Assembly (NCBI GenBank): GCA_033002965.1
Contig: JAURVB010001856.1
Span: forward strand, 1 to 64,000
Direction: 5' to 3'
DNA: 64,000 bases
Origin: Piper betle
Lineage: Eukaryota; Streptophyta; Magnoliopsida; Piperales; Piperaceae
Part shown: positions 22,398 through 34,982 of the stretch, piece by piece
Layout: each line of letters starts with the position of its first letter
How positions within the stretch are numbered: the first letter of the stretch is position 1
Position numbers and translations under genes: made by a program
The notes under the pieces: generated by a model
Databases searched by the model: none
The model's input: only the letters and a program-made list of their open reading frames with translations
Told to the model about the DNA's origin: nothing

Positions 22398-23381
22398 GGA
22401 ACACATCACGAATTGGCCAGAGATACAGACGGATTAGTCAGATTGAGAGGCTGACTATTCATGCCTAATGTTCTAGAGTATCCTCGACTTCGAAGTACTA
22501 TTCTTTACGAAGCTCACACGTCGAGATGCTTAGTACACCCAGGTGCAGTGAAGATGTACCACGATATCCGACGAACCTATTGGTGGCCAGGAATGAAGAG
22601 AGAAGTATACGATACAGTGGCTAGATGTTTGGTATGCCATCAAGTGAAAGCCAAGCACGTACGCCCAGGTGGAATGCTATAACCGTTGGAAACCCCCGAG
22701 TGGAAGTGGGAGAGTATAGCTTACGACTTTGTAGTTGGTTTACCTAAGACCCGCCAACAAAAGGATGCGATATGGGTCATAGTAGATCGACTTACAAAGA
22801 GCGTACACTATATACTGATTAGGATGGATTACCCACTGACCACATTGGCTACGCTGTATAGAGATCAGATAGTCAGGTTACACGGTGTACCACGGGAGAT
22901 CATATCAGACAGGGATCCGAGGTTCACATCACGATTTTGGAAGGCTTTTCAGGCAGCTATGGGCACAGGATCGAGATTCAGCATAGCTTTCCATACTCAA
23001 ACAGACGGATAGATGGAAAGAACCATACAGACCCTAGAAGACTTGCTTTGCGCATGTATCCTGGATTTTAGAGGAAGTTGGGAAGAACACCTACCTCTGG
23101 TGGAATTCTCCTACAACAACAGCTATCAGGCCACGATTGGAATGGCACAGTTTGAAGCACTATATGGCAGACCATGCAGATCCCCAGTGTGTTGAGTGCA
23201 GGGTAGCGAACCAGTGGTAGTTGGGCCAGAAATGATCCAGCACACACAAGAGGTGGTAATGAGGATTAGAAGAAGAATGAGGTCAGCTCAAGATAGACAA
23301 AAGAGTTACGCAGATCAGCGCAAACGTGAGGTTCATTTCGCGTTAGGAGATCACGTTCTCCTGAAGGTCTCTCACGACTAA
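22398..23381 (+). pseudogene. pol: Element B integrase
   Basis: Zinc-binding N-terminal domain with HPGAVKMYHDIRRTYWW and CLVCHQVKAKH; catalytic core with D in AYDFVVGLP, D in SDRDPRFTSRFW and E in [11 protein letters not shown]. Integrase would insert the cDNA copy into chromatin. Stops interrupt at about 22,395, 22,454, 22,681, 23,010 and 23,194. At 23,010 the normal GQ-SER context reads TAG, a CAG-to-TAG-type change. Confidence 0.87.
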
Positions 23382-23808
23382 GGGAAACATGAGATTCGGG
23401 ACGCGAGGGAAACTTAGTCCACACTATATTGGACCCTTTGACATGATTGAGTGCATTGGACCAGTGGCATATAGGCTAGCATTGCCTCCTCATCTATCAG
23501 CTGTGCATGACGTCTTCCACATGTCAATGTTGAAGAAGTATCACCCCGACAACTCTCATGTTGTCAGCTTCAAAGAGGTAGAGCTGCAACTGGACTTGAC
23601 GTACCCAGAAGATGCAGTCCAAATCGTGGACCGAAGAGTGAAGATTCTCCGAAGAAAAGAAGTTCCCCTAGTACGAGTGCAATGGACCCCACGAGGAGTT
23701 GAAGAAGCTACGTGGGAACGAGAAGATGAGATGAGGAAGCGATACCCAGAGTTGTTCGAGCAACCAGCTTCACAACCAGGTACTACGCCAACACTTACAT
23801 TTAGATGA
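23382..23808 (+). pseudogene. pol: Element B integrase C-terminus with chromodomain
   Basis: The open frame from 23,389 contains the GPF-type region ([35 protein letters not shown]) and a C-terminal chromodomain-like segment: [14 protein letters not shown], then [19 protein letters not shown]. In chromoviruses such chromodomains are thought to direct integration to particular chromatin. The frame ends at a natural-looking TGA after a short tail, 65 bp before the 3' LTR. Confidence 0.85.
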
Positions 23809-23859
23809 GGAACATGGTTGAAACTTCCTTGGTTAAAATTTTGAGGACGAAATTTTTCT

Positions 23860-23872
23860 AAGGAGGGAAGGT
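23860..23872 (+). other. Polypurine tract of element B
   Basis: AAGGAGGGAAGG followed by the LTR start TGTAAAACC at 23,873. It primes plus-strand synthesis and defines the 5' edge of the 3' LTR. Confidence 0.85.
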
Positions 23873-24860
23873 TGTAAAACCTGTGACTCGAGTCAGAGTT
23901 TTACTGGAGCGAACCATTCGGTTCAACCATCGGTTTGAGTCGAGTCGGCTTCATGGACCGCAAGCTGAGTTGAGGCCAGCTATGAGTTATGAGCGATGAG
24001 GGTTATGTATGCTCAAGTATACGATGATAACGTTAAAAAGATGATGAAAAATGGGTTATCAAGTATATGGAGGTATGTAGTATTGATTGTTATTTTTATT
24101 TGATCGTAGAATATTTTTAGGGCCGAATGACGAAGTAGGACGTGATATAGGTGATTTTGGGTGGGTTATTAGTTATAGAACATATCATTTGGATGTTGCT
24201 GTATTCGTTTAATTTTACGGGATTTTTCCCAATTTTTATGGATTTTTAATGGATTTATTAGGAGATAGTTATTATTATTGACTCGAGATAGAGTCAAGTC
24301 AAGTTTAATTTACAAAAATGCCATCGCACGCCCCTTCATCTTGCCTAATCGTCTTTTTCTTTTTCTACAAACCTTAGCCGCCCAACGCCGCCCTGACCTT
24401 GATGCCAACTGCCGCCCCGCCGCCAGAACCAACAGCCCGACGTCCCCTCGCCGTTGCCGTGCCGTCCCTACAGACCCGGCCACAAAGCCGCCTCGGCCAT
24501 CGCCACTCCGATCCAGATTCCGCCGCTATTTGGTTGCCGTCGCCACTGCTGTGACCACCAGTCTCACCCTCTCACCGTTGCCGACGTTTCCCCCATCATC
24601 CCAACCGTCGTCGAGGCCACCTGTAGCCCCAATCGGAGCACGCCGCCACCGCCACCGACAGCCATCGCCGCCCCGGCTACCCTGTTTGACACCACCATCG
24701 GACCAAGCTCGTCGAGCTGGTGCCGATAGAACCCCTAATTGCCCCGTCCAGAATCATCGCAGGAAACCGCCGACACTCGCTAGAAAACCGCCGGAATCGC
24801 TGAAAAAATCAATTCGTGGGAAATTCGCCGGATCATCCGCCGAAAGCACCCGGTCGAATC
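23873..24860 (+). repeat. 3' LTR of element B, first segment
   Basis: Family-1 LTR start (TGTAAAACC..., with GACTCGAGTCAG) through the GC-rich tract, interrupted at 24,860 by element F (TSD GAATC, 24,856-24,860 and 37,384-37,388). It resumes at 37,389-37,452 and is cut there by LTR H; the remaining roughly 1.9 kb are not present. The 195-codon open frame at 24,278-24,865 is the low-complexity GC-rich LTR block, not a recognised gene. Confidence 0.87.
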
Positions 24861-25189
24861 TGTAACGACCCGCCATTTTTCACAACATTGTGGGTCTAGC
24901 TGGCTAGGTGTTACTCACAATTTAGCAAATATGTCTACTATTTCAAGGACCGTTTCCCAGTAGCCACACTTATTTCTCAAATAAATAAAAAAGGAGTCCC
25001 CATATTTATTTTGCTCCATGCTCTGGTTGTCAATCACCTAATTTCGTATCTGCACACCTGCGGAGGAAATTCCGCGTTAGTGATTACAACACTAAGTAGT
25101 ATAATAGATAAAACAAGTCAAGTACATTCCACTATTCCCCTATGTTCATTTTAATATGCGGTGGAGCGATTCCACTATACTCCAAAACA

Positions 25190-26800
25190 ATACGGAGGAG
25201 GTATCCACTGTGATCTACACACCCCGGCCGTAGCCCTTTTGTGGGGAGGTTACCACTACCATATCCAGTGCCAGTACCTTGCACACCCCGGCCGTAGCCT
25301 TTTTGTCGGGAAGCTATCACTGCACTCAGGTGATTGCTATGCCCCGTTTGTGGGGAAGCTATCATTGCCAACTCTAGTGCCAGCGCCTCACACACCCCGG
25401 CCGTAGCCTTTTTTATGGGGAGGTTATCAATGCACTCTCACACCCCGGCCGTAGCCTTTTTGTGGAGAAGCAATCAATGCACTCAAGTGAATGCTACGCC
25501 CCGTTTGTGGGGAAGCTCTCACTACCAATTCTAGTACCAGTGCCTCACACACCCCGGCTACAGCCTTTTTATGGGGAGGCTATCACTGCATTCAGGTGAT
25601 TGCTACGCCCCGTTTGTGGGATGCTCTCATTACCAATTCTAGTGCTAGTGCCTCACACAGCCCGGCCGCATCCATTTTATGGGCAGGCTATCACTGCACT
25701 CAGGTGATTGCTACGCCCCATTTTTGGGATGCTCTCATTACCAATTCTAGTGCTAGTGCCTCACACACCCCGGCCGCAGCCTTTTTATGGGGAGGCTATC
25801 ACTCCACTCAGGTGATTGCTACGCCCCGTTTGTGGGGAAGCTCTCACTACCAATTCTAGTGCTAGTGCCTCACACACCCCGGCCATAGCCTTCTTATGGG
25901 GAGGCTATCACTGCACTCTAGTATGATGGAGGAATCGTTGTGCCTCGATTACCCCCGCCGTAGCCTTTTCATGGGGCGGCTATCACTATTCCAAAACAAT
26001 GTCGATGCATTACACAATTTACGCACATAATATGACCCCATGTCGGACTGAGTCAATTCTTTGACCCCGATTGCACTCGGTGTGTAACAACCCGCCATTT
26101 GTCACAACATTGTTGGCCTAGCTGGCAAGGTGTTACTCACAATTAAGAAAATATGTCTAACATTTTTTTTAACAAAAACATATATAAAGATCCCACCGTC
26201 TTAGACTGTTACCCAGTAGCCACACTTATTTCTCAAATATATATAAAAAGAAGTCCTCATATTTATTTTGCTCTATGCCCTGGTTGTCAATCACCTAATT
26301 TCGTATATGCACACCTGCAGAGGCAATTCTGCGTTAGTGATTACAACACTAAGTAATATAATAGATAAAACAAATCAAGTACATTCCACTATTTCCTTAT
26401 GTTTATTTTAATATGCGGTGGAGCGATTCCACTATACTCCAAAAGAATGCGGAGGAGGTATTTGCTGTGATCCGCACCCAGCCGTAGCCCTTTTGTGGGG
26501 AGGCTACCACTACCGTCTCCAGTGCCAGTGCCTCGCACACCCCGGCCGTAGCCTTTTTTTGGTGAAGCTATCACTGCACTCAGGTGATTGCTACGCCCCA
26601 TTTGTGGGGAAGCTCTCACTACCAATTCTAGTGCAGTGCCTCGCACACCTCGGCCGTAGCCTTTTTATGGGGAGGCTATCATTGCACTCCAGTTATTGCT
26701 ATGCCCCGTTTGTGGGGAAGCTCTCACTACCAATTCTAGTACCCCTGCCTCATACACCCCGGCCGTAGCCTTTTTATGGGGAGGCTATCACTACTCCAAA
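25190..26800 (-). repeat. 62/109-bp repeat arrays in F and G LTRs
   Basis: Reverse copies of the C-type array, with GCCTTTTTATGGGGAGGCTATC and TGCCCCGTTTGTGGGGAAGC units, occur at about 25,190-25,990 (F) and 26,440-26,800 (G), and again at about 35,330-35,770 (F 5' LTR). Copy number differs between the two LTRs of F. Many short open frames here are fortuitous, caused by repeat lengths near multiples of three. Confidence 0.85.
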
Positions 26801-28576
26801 ACAATGTCGATGCATTACACAATTTACTCACATAATATGACCCCGTGTCGGACTGAGTCAATTCTTTGACCCCAGTTGCACTCGGTGCATGGTGGTCGAA
26901 TCTGGGCTCAGGCCGACCAAGGCTACTAACTAAGGAAAGTACGTTGTTCTACCTATTATACGTACCTGACTTGTGATTTCATCTGACTGTGACCTGTGAA
27001 CCCTAATCTGAATGAGGGCATAAAATTATACATTAGTATAATTTTATTTTGCATGAACCTATAAGCAACTTACATGACTAATATACTATCAATTTTAAAT
27101 GATGTAATTAGTTCATGTTAGTCTTCATTTCTTATTAAATTTTCAGCAATTCTAATGATAATTAATTATTGATTATCCCCATCCAAATCCCCATTATCTA
27201 ATTGATAATTTAATTATTAACATGTCCCATTGTTAATTCTTTTGTATTTACCTTATATTCTAACTCAACCGCATTGAATTCTCCCATATTTACCTGGTTG
27301 CTATTCTACTTTAACAATTTATTTAACGACCCCAAAGCTCCCAGCTTTATTGTAGTCAACCCGTGAAAGCCGGTATTTTCATCATGCATGGCGACCAACC
27401 AGTAACGTGGCGGCCTCCATTTGCTGGCATGGCGTCTCCAACTTGGCCACCACATGGCAACCCTCAACTAGTCCTTGGCGACCCTATTCCGGCCACCCAA
27501 TCAGCAACCCCGACCTGACCATGGTGACTCCATGTCGGTCACATAATCAGCCCATGACCCATGGCGTCTACCCTAGTCGGCCACATAAACAGCACCCGAC
27601 CAGCATGTCTTCTTTTCCTTCCACCCAATTTCAGACCCCATCTTCTATCTACCCCACTGATCCGATTGGAAAAACCCCAAAGATCCAATCTTTATCCGCT
27701 GCTATCTCATGAAACTCAGACTACACCCTATATGGGGACCTTAACTTCACCATTAATGGTGGCCGACCAGCAGCCATGGCGACCATGTCCTGCCCCATCA
27801 AGGTGATGACCAGCACCACCCCAGGTGACGACCAGTCTGCACTTTCCATGGTGGATCCACGTCTGGCCAGCAACACCACCCATGGCAACACCGACCTGTT
27901 CTCCCCTCGGATTTCAGACCTGCGTGCCTCCTCGACGGTCTATTTTGGCCCTTCAAGGTGACTCCATCCGGCCAGCATCACCGTCGGGAGCAATTCCCAC
28001 CTCGAGCACGTCAACCCCGCACCATGGAAGGAAACATGGTGTGGTTGCTGCTGGAAAACAGCAGGATGTCCTCCTAGTTTTCTTCTTCCCTTGTTGATTT
28101 CTCATTTAATTCTTATGTTTATCATGTTTATGATTTATGCAACATGTGTATGCATGCAACAAAAGAAAAAGAAAGGAATGAAAATTACCCGAGCGAAGGA
28201 GGAAATCCGGTGTCTGTCTAAGGAGGAAAAATGTAGATGACGCCCCCCCCTTTTCCTTTTATAATGAATAAAATGACGGCTAGGGTACGTGGAAGCACCC
28301 TTTCACCGTAATTCCTTTAACCGGGTAATTGGGTAATCAACATGGTCCACTTAACCATTTCACTTAACCTGTTAAATAGGTACATGGTATGGTTCACTTA
28401 AATGGTTAATTGGATAAATAATGTAGTCGACTCGACCGATTCAACTAGAATTATCCAATTAAAAATTACTTTTCAATTATCCGGGTAATTCAGACTTATC
28501 CAGCTAACGAATTTTTTTCCACATTCAATCCCACTACGTCGAACATCATTATTATTATTATTATTATTCTTTTTTT
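26083..28576 (-). mobile_element. G: family-2 solo LTR nested in F 3' LTR
   Basis: Begins TGTAACAACCC at 26,083, preceded by the probable target CGGTG. It contains the repeat array, AT-rich middle, TATA region (reverse, about 28,256-28,263) and an ATT-rich end at about 28,548-28,570. The last dozen bases of the LTR (CGGGTCTTTACA) and roughly 30 bp of adjoining F sequence are missing, so the right TSD cannot be read; F resumes at about 28,577 with GACCTAGGCTACC. No internal sequence remains. Confidence 0.82.
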
Positions 28577-30054
28577 GAGCACGACCTAGGCTACCAACAA
28601 GGAAAGTACGATGTTCTACCTATTATACGTACCTGACTTGTGATTTCGTCTGACTGTGATCCGCTAACCCTAATCTGAATGAGGGCATAAAATTATGCAT
28701 TAGTATAATTTTATTTGCATGAACCTACATGCAACTACATGACTAATATACTATCAATTTTTAAATGATGTAATTAGTTCATGTTAGTCTTCATTACTTA
28801 TTAAATTTTCAGCAATTCTTATGATAATTAATTATTAATTATCCCCATCCAAATCCCCATTAACTAGTTGATAATTTAATTATTAACATGTCCCATACTT
28901 AATTCTTTTGTATTTACCTTATATTCTAACTCGACCGCATCGAGTTCTCCCATATTTACCTGGTTGTCATTCTACTTTAACAATTCATTTAACGACCCTA
29001 AAGCTCCCAGCTTTATTGTAGTCAACCAGCGAAAGCCGGTATTTTCACCATGCATGGCGACCAACCAGTAACGTGGCGGCCTCCATTCGCTGCTATGGCG
29101 TCTCCAACTTGGCCACCACATGGCAACCCTCAACCAGTCCTTGGCGACCCCATTCCAGCCACCCAATCAGCAACCCTGACCTGACCATGGTGACTCCATG
29201 TCGGTCACATAATCAGCCCATGACCCATGGCGACTACCCTAGTCGGCCACATAAACAACACCCGACCAGACCCATGGCGGCTCCGCTTGCACCACCATGA
29301 CGACGACCCTCTAGCACCACCATGACGACGACCCTCTAGCACCACCACGGCGGCGCCCCCGACCAGCATGGCTGCACCACCACACCGACACTGACCTGTT
29401 CTCCCCTCGGATTTCAGACCTGCGTGCCTCCTCGATGGTCTGTTTTGGCCCTCCAAGGTGACTCCATCCGGCCAGCATCACCGTCGGGAGCAATTCCCAC
29501 CTCCAGCACGTCAACCCCGCACCATGGAAGGAAACATGTCATCGTTGCTGCTGGAAAACAGTAGGACATCCTCCTGGTTTTCTTCTTCCCTTGTTGATTT
29601 CTCATTTAATTCTTATGTTTATCATGTTTATGATTTATGCAACATGTGTATGCATGCAACAAAAGAAAAAGAAAGGAAAGGAAGAAGAATTACCAGAGCG
29701 AAGGAGGAACCCATCGTCTGTCTGAAGAGAAATTATGTGGATGACGCCCTCCTCTTCTCTTTATATAATGTCATGAAGGCTAGGGTATGTGAAAACTTAC
29801 TTCGCCTGTATTTCCATTAATCGAGTAACTGGGTAATCGATATGATTCATTTTATTGTTTAAACGGTTTGATTCCGCTTGACCGATTAAACAATAATTAA
29901 TCCGGTTAAAATACTTTTCACTTAACCGGGTAATTCACAATTAACCGGATGACGGTAAATAATTTGCATGGAAAAATTTTTTTTCCAACATTCGATCCCA
30001 CCACGACGAACGTATATTATTATTATTATTATTATTATTTTCCGGGTCTTTACA

Positions 30055-30068
30055 ATCTCCCCAACTTA
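30055..30068 (-). other. Polypurine tract of element F
   Basis: On the minus strand, TAAGTTGGGGAGAT immediately precedes the LTR start TGTAAAGACCC. It is identical in kind and position to that of element C. Confidence 0.82.
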
Positions 30069-30164
30069 GAATTATTTCGTCCCCGAAATATCATAGCTTT
30101 AATAGGATATTCATGATTAAGTACATCTCCGGTATAAGTTCATGTTACAACAATTACACGAATT

Positions 30165-31622
30165 TTAAGCAACAAACAGGCTAGGATATTTTCTGGCCAT
30201 TTCTTGTTCAGTCTCCCTTGTAGCTTCTTCTGATCCCTGATTTCTCTATAAAACCTTTACCAAAGGGATCTCCTTGTTACGGAGTGTCTTTGTTTCCCTC
30301 ACTAAGATGGGAATCGGTTTTTCCTCATAAGTTAAATCCGATTGTAGCTCTAATTCTGCAAAATTTGTGATAATGTGATTCTCATCTCGTACATATTTCT
30401 TTAGCATTGACACATGAAAGACATTGTGTACACCATCAAGGCTTGGTGGTAATGCTAATCTATATGCACAACTTCCGGTTCGATCCAGAATTGGAAATGG
30501 TCCTATGAATCTTGGCTTCAACTTCCCTGATGTTCTAAATCTGATTACTCTCTTTTTAGGTGAGGTCATAAGGTAGATGAACTCCCCAACTTGGAATTCT
30601 AAGTCCTTCCTTCGAGTGTCAGCATAACTTTTCTGCCGATCCTGAGCTGCCTTAAGCCTTTGCTGGATGAGTTGCACTTTTTCAGCTGCTTCTCTCACCA
30701 TCACTAGCCCGACTATAACCACCTCTATAGACTCCAACCAGCATGATGGAGATCGACAAGGCCTACCGTATAAAGCATCAAACGGTGCCATTTCTATACT
30801 GGCTTGGTAAGAGTTATTATAGGTGAATTCAGCCAAGGCTATGTGTTTCTCCCAATCTCCTCCCCAGTCGACGATGCAAGCTCTCAACAAATCCTCCAAG
30901 GTTTGATTGGTCCTCTCACTCTGACCATCAGTTTGGGGGTGATATGTTGTACTTAACTTGATTTGGGTCCCCATAGCTTTTTGGAAAACTTCCCAAAAAT
31001 GTGACGTGAATAGGGGATCTCTGTCCGAGACTATCTCCTTTGGAATTCCATGCAGCTTGACAATGTTATTTATGTACAGTTCTGCTAAGTATTCCACCGT
31101 CCTTGTTGATTTTGTGGGGATAAAGTGAGCTGCCTTAGTCAAACGGTCCACAACCACCCATATAGAGTCATGTCTCTTCAAAGTCCTTGGGAGTTTAGTA
31201 ATAAAATCACATGTGACATGCTCCCATTTCCAGGTAGGTATTTCTAAAGATTGTAATAATCCACCGGGTAGTTGATGTTGGGCTTTGATCAATTGGCACG
31301 TCTGACACTTGGAAACAAAATCCACCACATGCCTCTTCATCCCAATCCACCAGTAGGTTCGTTTTAAGTCCTGGTACATCTTTGTAACACCAGGGTGTAT
31401 TGAGAACCTTGAACGATGAGCTTCCTCCAGGATATCTCGCTTTAATGCATCATTGTTGGGTACACACAACCTCCCTCTAAATCTGATTACACTATTGGAA
31501 TCTGCTACAATGTCGGGAGTTTTGTCCAACATTTCATTCAGCTTCTCATCTTCCATTTGTGTTAGCTTAACTCGGTCCACCAATTCATTGGAGATAACCA
31601 GGTTCACCAGTAGTCCTGTCAT
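30165..31622 (-). pseudogene. pol: Element F integrase and truncated chromodomain
   Basis: The open frame 31,622-30,246 (458 codons) follows the TGA of the upstream frame directly and in the same phase (GAA TGA ATG). It has the zinc-binding module with HPGVTKMYQDLKRTYWW and CQTCQLIKAQH; the catalytic triad D in TCDFITKLP, D in SDRDPLFTSHFW and E in SERTNQTLEDLL; and the GPF-type region (RFIGPFPIL, FHVSMLKKYV). It stops at TAG within IPLVKVL, where element C has TGG, so the chromodomain is cut after its first strand; its remainder (ARKYPSLF-type ending) is still readable to about 30,165. Apart from these two stops the frame is intact. Upstream nonsense suppression or reinitiation at the abutting ATG would be needed for expression. 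Confidence 0.9.
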
Positions 31623-34600
31623 TCATTCTACCGGGTTAATAGCTACCACCTCAGCTGACATAGCCCAAAGTCTAGCTAGCTGTTGACCCTTGTCCACCTT
31701 GCCCTTCTGACTCAACGCGTCGGCTACAACATTCGCTTTTCCCGGATGGTATAAAATTAGGAAATCATAGCCCTTCAAATATTCTATCCACCGCCTCTGT
31801 CGAAGGTTAAGGTCATTCTGGGTGAAGATATACTTCAAACTTTGGTGGTCGGTGAAAACCTCGAACTGAGCTCCGTACAAATAGTGTCTCCAAATTTTCA
31901 GAGCAAACACAACTGCTGCTAGTTCCAAGTCATGGGTTGCATAATCTTGCTCGTGAATCTTCAATTGGCGAGAGGCATAAGCCACCACCTTACCATCTTG
32001 CATAAGGACACATCCTAACCCCACTAGAGATGCATCACTGAAGACCACGAATCCTTCATTGCCATTTGGTATAGTCAAAACTGGTGCAGTAGTTAAACTC
32101 TTCTTCAAAGATTGGAAACTCTCCTCACACTTGTTACTCCATTCGAACTTGACTCCCTTACGTGTAAGCTTAGTCATTGGCGATGCCACCAAGGAGAAAT
32201 CTTTAATGAACTTCCGATAGTAACCTGCTAGTCCAAGGAAACTTCGGATATCTGTGACTGACTTGGGTTGTGGCCAATCAGTAACTGCTCTCACTTTTGA
32301 TGGATCCACTGCGACTCCCGCCTTTGAGACAACATGTCCGAGGAATTTCACCTCCTCCAGCCAAAAGTCACACTTTGATAACTTGGCGAACAATTGATTC
32401 TCCCTCAAAACTTGAAGAGCAATGGACAAATGTTTCCCATGGTCCTCCTCATTATTTGAATAGACCAGAATGTCATCCACAAACACAATAATAAACTTAT
32501 CCAAGTATTCGTGGAACACCGTGTTCATAAGTGACATAAAGGCTGCTGGTGCATTTGTCAGACCAAAAGGCATAACCAGAAACTCATAATGCCCATATCG
32601 AGTTCGGAAAGCCATTTTCTGTATGTCAGATTCCTTCACCCGCAGTTGATGATATCCGGACCGCAAGTCTATTTTTGAGAATATTCCGGCTGTTTTCAAC
32701 TGATCAAATAAATCATCAATCCTCGGTAAGGGGTACCGATTCTTGACTGTCACTTGATTGAGCTGGCGATAGTCAATACACAATCGAAGTGAGCCATCCT
32801 TCTTCTTTACGAAAAGAACAGGGGCTCCCCAGGGTGAAGTACTTGGTCGGATGAAGCCTGCCTGCAACAGCTCTTCTAATTGACTCTTTAACTCCTTGAG
32901 TTCCACTGGAGCCATGCGGTATGGTGCTTTAGAAATTTGTGATACTCCAGGTGCTAGGTCAATGACAAACTCCACCGCCCGCTTAGGAGGTAACCCTGGA
33001 AGTTCACCTGGAAATACGTCCGGAAATTCTGCTACCACCGAAATCATGGACAACTCTTTGGGTTTGGACTCAGACTCCTCTAGAGTTGCCGAAAAGGCTT
33101 TACAACCCTCACCAAACCACTCAGTTGCCTCACTAACCGACACAATACAAGAGGATGGATCATTCCATGACCCTTGGAAAATGACCCCCATCTCACAATT
33201 ACAAGGTTTCGTCAACACTCTCCTCCCTTTACAGTCGAGAAAAGCCTGGTGTGCAGACAACCAGTCCATTCCCAACAGTACATCAAAGCCTATTATCCCA
33301 TAGACAATGAAATTCCATACATAGGGTTTCCCTTGTATATCCAAGGATAGGTTAGTCACTCCTAACGTTGTGACTTCCCCGTCTCCCGTTGCAGTAGTGA
33401 CCCTATAAGTCTTGGGTAATGTAGACGTTTGGAGTCCTAAACTCTTAACTAATCGGGATGATAGGAACGAATGTGTACACCCCGAGTCAAATAAAACATC
33501 CACACTAACACTTTGAATCAGAATTTTACCTTGAACTGTGTGGTCATCGTCCTCAGCGTCCTCGATTTCGACTGCAAAAAGTTTCGCCTTCCCTTTGTCC
33601 ACCGATTTTGCAGGTGCTGGGTAGCGATTAGGAGCTGGTGTCTTCTCCTTTTCAGGTTGCTCCTGTTGTTGCTTCAGGGGCTGACGACACTCGTTTTGCA
33701 GGTGTCCCGTCCTTCCGCAGTTGTAGCACCGACGGGGCTCATTGCATGGCCCTGAATGCATCTTGTTGCAATTTTTACATAGTCGATACGGAATCTCCTG
33801 AAACTTCCTTTTGCGGTTCCCATCGACATTCCGTTGATAGTTCTGCTGCTGGTGTTCTGCAGACCGGTTTTTGCTACTACCCTGGTTGGCATTCTTATGT
33901 TGCATAGTAGCCTTCCCCTGTTTCTGTGCACGGACATAGTCGTACACCAACTCATGAGTAGTGGCTGCCTCAATCACTTCGGTTATAGTGCCTCTTGGTG
34001 CCGTAGCAACCCTACTCCTCAATTCTGGCTTCAACCCCCAGAAAAATTTGTCTGCTCTGGCCCGGGCAGTTGCCAGACTCCCAGGTGCAAATCTCTCCAA
34101 TTGCAAGAAATTTTTTGCATACTCTCGGACTGAATCATCCCTCTGAGTTAGAGTGGCAAATTCCAGTGCTTTCTTCTGGACAACAGACTCAGGAAAATAT
34201 TGTCCATTGAAAGCTGTTACAAATTCCGCCCAAGGAATGGACGAAATCTCCCGTTGATGGAACGCAGTCTTCTCCATGGACTTCCACCAATAAGATGCTT
34301 CCTCCTGAAGCATGCATGTCGCCAACCTCACTTGATGGCGATGAGGCACAGAGAGAGCTCTAAATGCTTTCTCAGTAATGTCCATCCAGCTCTCCGCCTT
34401 CATTGGATCAGTCCCTCCAATGAATACCTCAGCTCCGTTCTTCCGGAATTTTTCTACAGTGTATCGATCACTGTCATCCCCAACTGGCAGTACCACTTGT
34501 CGGACTACCGGTGGCACTGGGTTTGGAAGTTCCCCTCGCTCGCCCGGGTCAGCTATCCCTACCCGCTCTTGGGCGCTCCCCTGATCCCCATTTGGGACGC

Positions 34601-34802
34601 TACTAGGACCCGCAGCCGAATTTGGAGCTCCATTCCCTGTTACCAATCCCGGTAATCGCTGCGCTATGTTCTGAACCACAGAATTGGTATTATCTGAAGC
34701 CTGCGCTAGTCCCTGTATGGCCGTCAAAATTTGGCCTAACACACTCTCCACGTTCGTGTCCGACTGCGCAGCTTGGCTCGACTTCCTTCGGGTGCCTGCC
34801 AT
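31623..34802 (-). CDS. gag-pol: Element F Gag-protease-RT-RNase H polyprotein
   Basis: 1,059 codons without interruption. Gag N-terminus starts [10 protein letters not shown]; the capsid domain spans about residues 150-290 ([34 protein letters not shown]). A Cys/His cluster and one CX2CX4HX4C zinc knuckle ([14 protein letters not shown]) lie near residue 357. Protease has the DSG motif ([14 protein letters not shown]) near 439. RT spans about 620-830 with the catalytic FVDDILVYS near 775. RNase H spans about 900-1,030 ([26 protein letters not shown]). The start is chosen because C has the same start and it follows the leader. The frame ends at TGA 31,625-31,623, in phase with the integrase frame, so the stop probably derives from a sense codon (TGG likely). 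This is the only domain-complete frame of its kind here. Confidence 0.92.
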   Translation of the reverse strand: MAGTRRKSSQAAQSDTNVESVLGQILTAIQGLAQASDNTNSVVQNIAQRLPGLVTGNGAPNSAAGPSSVPNGDQGSAQERVGIADPGERGELPNPVPPVVRQVVLPVGDDSDRYTVEKFRKNGAEVFIGGTDPMKAESWMDITEKAFRALSVPHRHQVRLATCMLQEEASYWWKSMEKTAFHQREISSIPWAEFVTAFNGQYFPESVVQKKALEFATLTQRDDSVREYAKNFLQLERFAPGSLATARARADKFFWGLKPELRSRVATAPRGTITEVIEAATTHELVYDYVRAQKQGKATMQHKNANQGSSKNRSAEHQQQNYQRNVDGNRKRKFQEIPYRLCKNCNKMHSGPCNEPRRCYNCGRTGHLQNECRQPLKQQQEQPEKEKTPAPNRYPAPAKSVDKGKAKLFAVEIEDAEDDDHTVQGKILIQSVSVDVLFDSGCTHSFLSSRLVKSLGLQTSTLPKTYRVTTATGDGEVTTLGVTNLSLDIQGKPYVWNFIVYGIIGFDVLLGMDWLSAHQAFLDCKGRRVLTKPCNCEMGVIFQGSWNDPSSCIVSVSEATEWFGEGCKAFSATLEESESKPKELSMISVVAEFPDVFPGELPGLPPKRAVEFVIDLAPGVSQISKAPYRMAPVELKELKSQLEELLQAGFIRPSTSPWGAPVLFVKKKDGSLRLCIDYRQLNQVTVKNRYPLPRIDDLFDQLKTAGIFSKIDLRSGYHQLRVKESDIQKMAFRTRYGHYEFLVMPFGLTNAPAAFMSLMNTVFHEYLDKFIIVFVDDILVYSNNEEDHGKHLSIALQVLRENQLFAKLSKCDFWLEEVKFLGHVVSKAGVAVDPSKVRAVTDWPQPKSVTDIRSFLGLAGYYRKFIKDFSLVASPMTKLTRKGVKFEWSNKCEESFQSLKKSLTTAPVLTIPNGNEGFVVFSDASLVGLGCVLMQDGKVVAYASRQLKIHEQDYATHDLELAAVVFALKIWRHYLYGAQFEVFTDHQSLKYIFTQNDLNLRQRRWIEYLKGYDFLILYHPGKANVVADALSQKGKVDKGQQLARLWAMSAEVVAINPVE

Positions 34803-34968
34803 CTAAAATTTATTCTGTTATGGTTCATTAAAATTTTTTTTCAATGATTACTTAGGTTTGTTAGTGAGTCCACTAATTCACTAATGACATACCCCATTGG
34901 AGAAAGATAAATATTGGACTCTTCAACAAGGTACTTGAGTCATAAGATGTGAGCTTTTGGGAAACCAG

Positions 34969-34980
34969 GCTCTGATACCA
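34969..34980 (-). other. Primer-binding site of element F
   Basis: On the minus strand, TGGTATCAGAGC lies 2 nt after the 5' LTR end at 34,983. It matches the PBS of C. Confidence 0.92.
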
Positions 34981-34982
34981 CC

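Larger units (their letters stand above)
24861..30054 (-). repeat. 3' LTR of element F, interrupted by G
   Basis: Segments 24,861-26,082 and about 28,577-30,054. Net length is about 2.7 kb, longer than the 2.4-kb 5' LTR of the same element, mainly because the repeat array (about 25,190-25,990) has more units. It also lacks about 35 bp near 24,935 that the 5' LTR has (CATATATAAAGATCCC context). A trinucleotide ATT run lies at about 30,014-30,040 just inside its end. Confidence 0.88.

Noticed and set aside
24278..24865. 195-codon Pro/Arg-rich open frame as a host gene
   Set aside because: It is the GC-rich block of the family-1 LTR. Homologous blocks in D, H and J do not keep the frame, and it runs into element F at its end.
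33513..34655. Plus-strand open frames of 80-151 codons opposite the F gag-pol
   Set aside because: Antisense shadows of the well-supported minus-strand polyprotein, with no recognisable domains.
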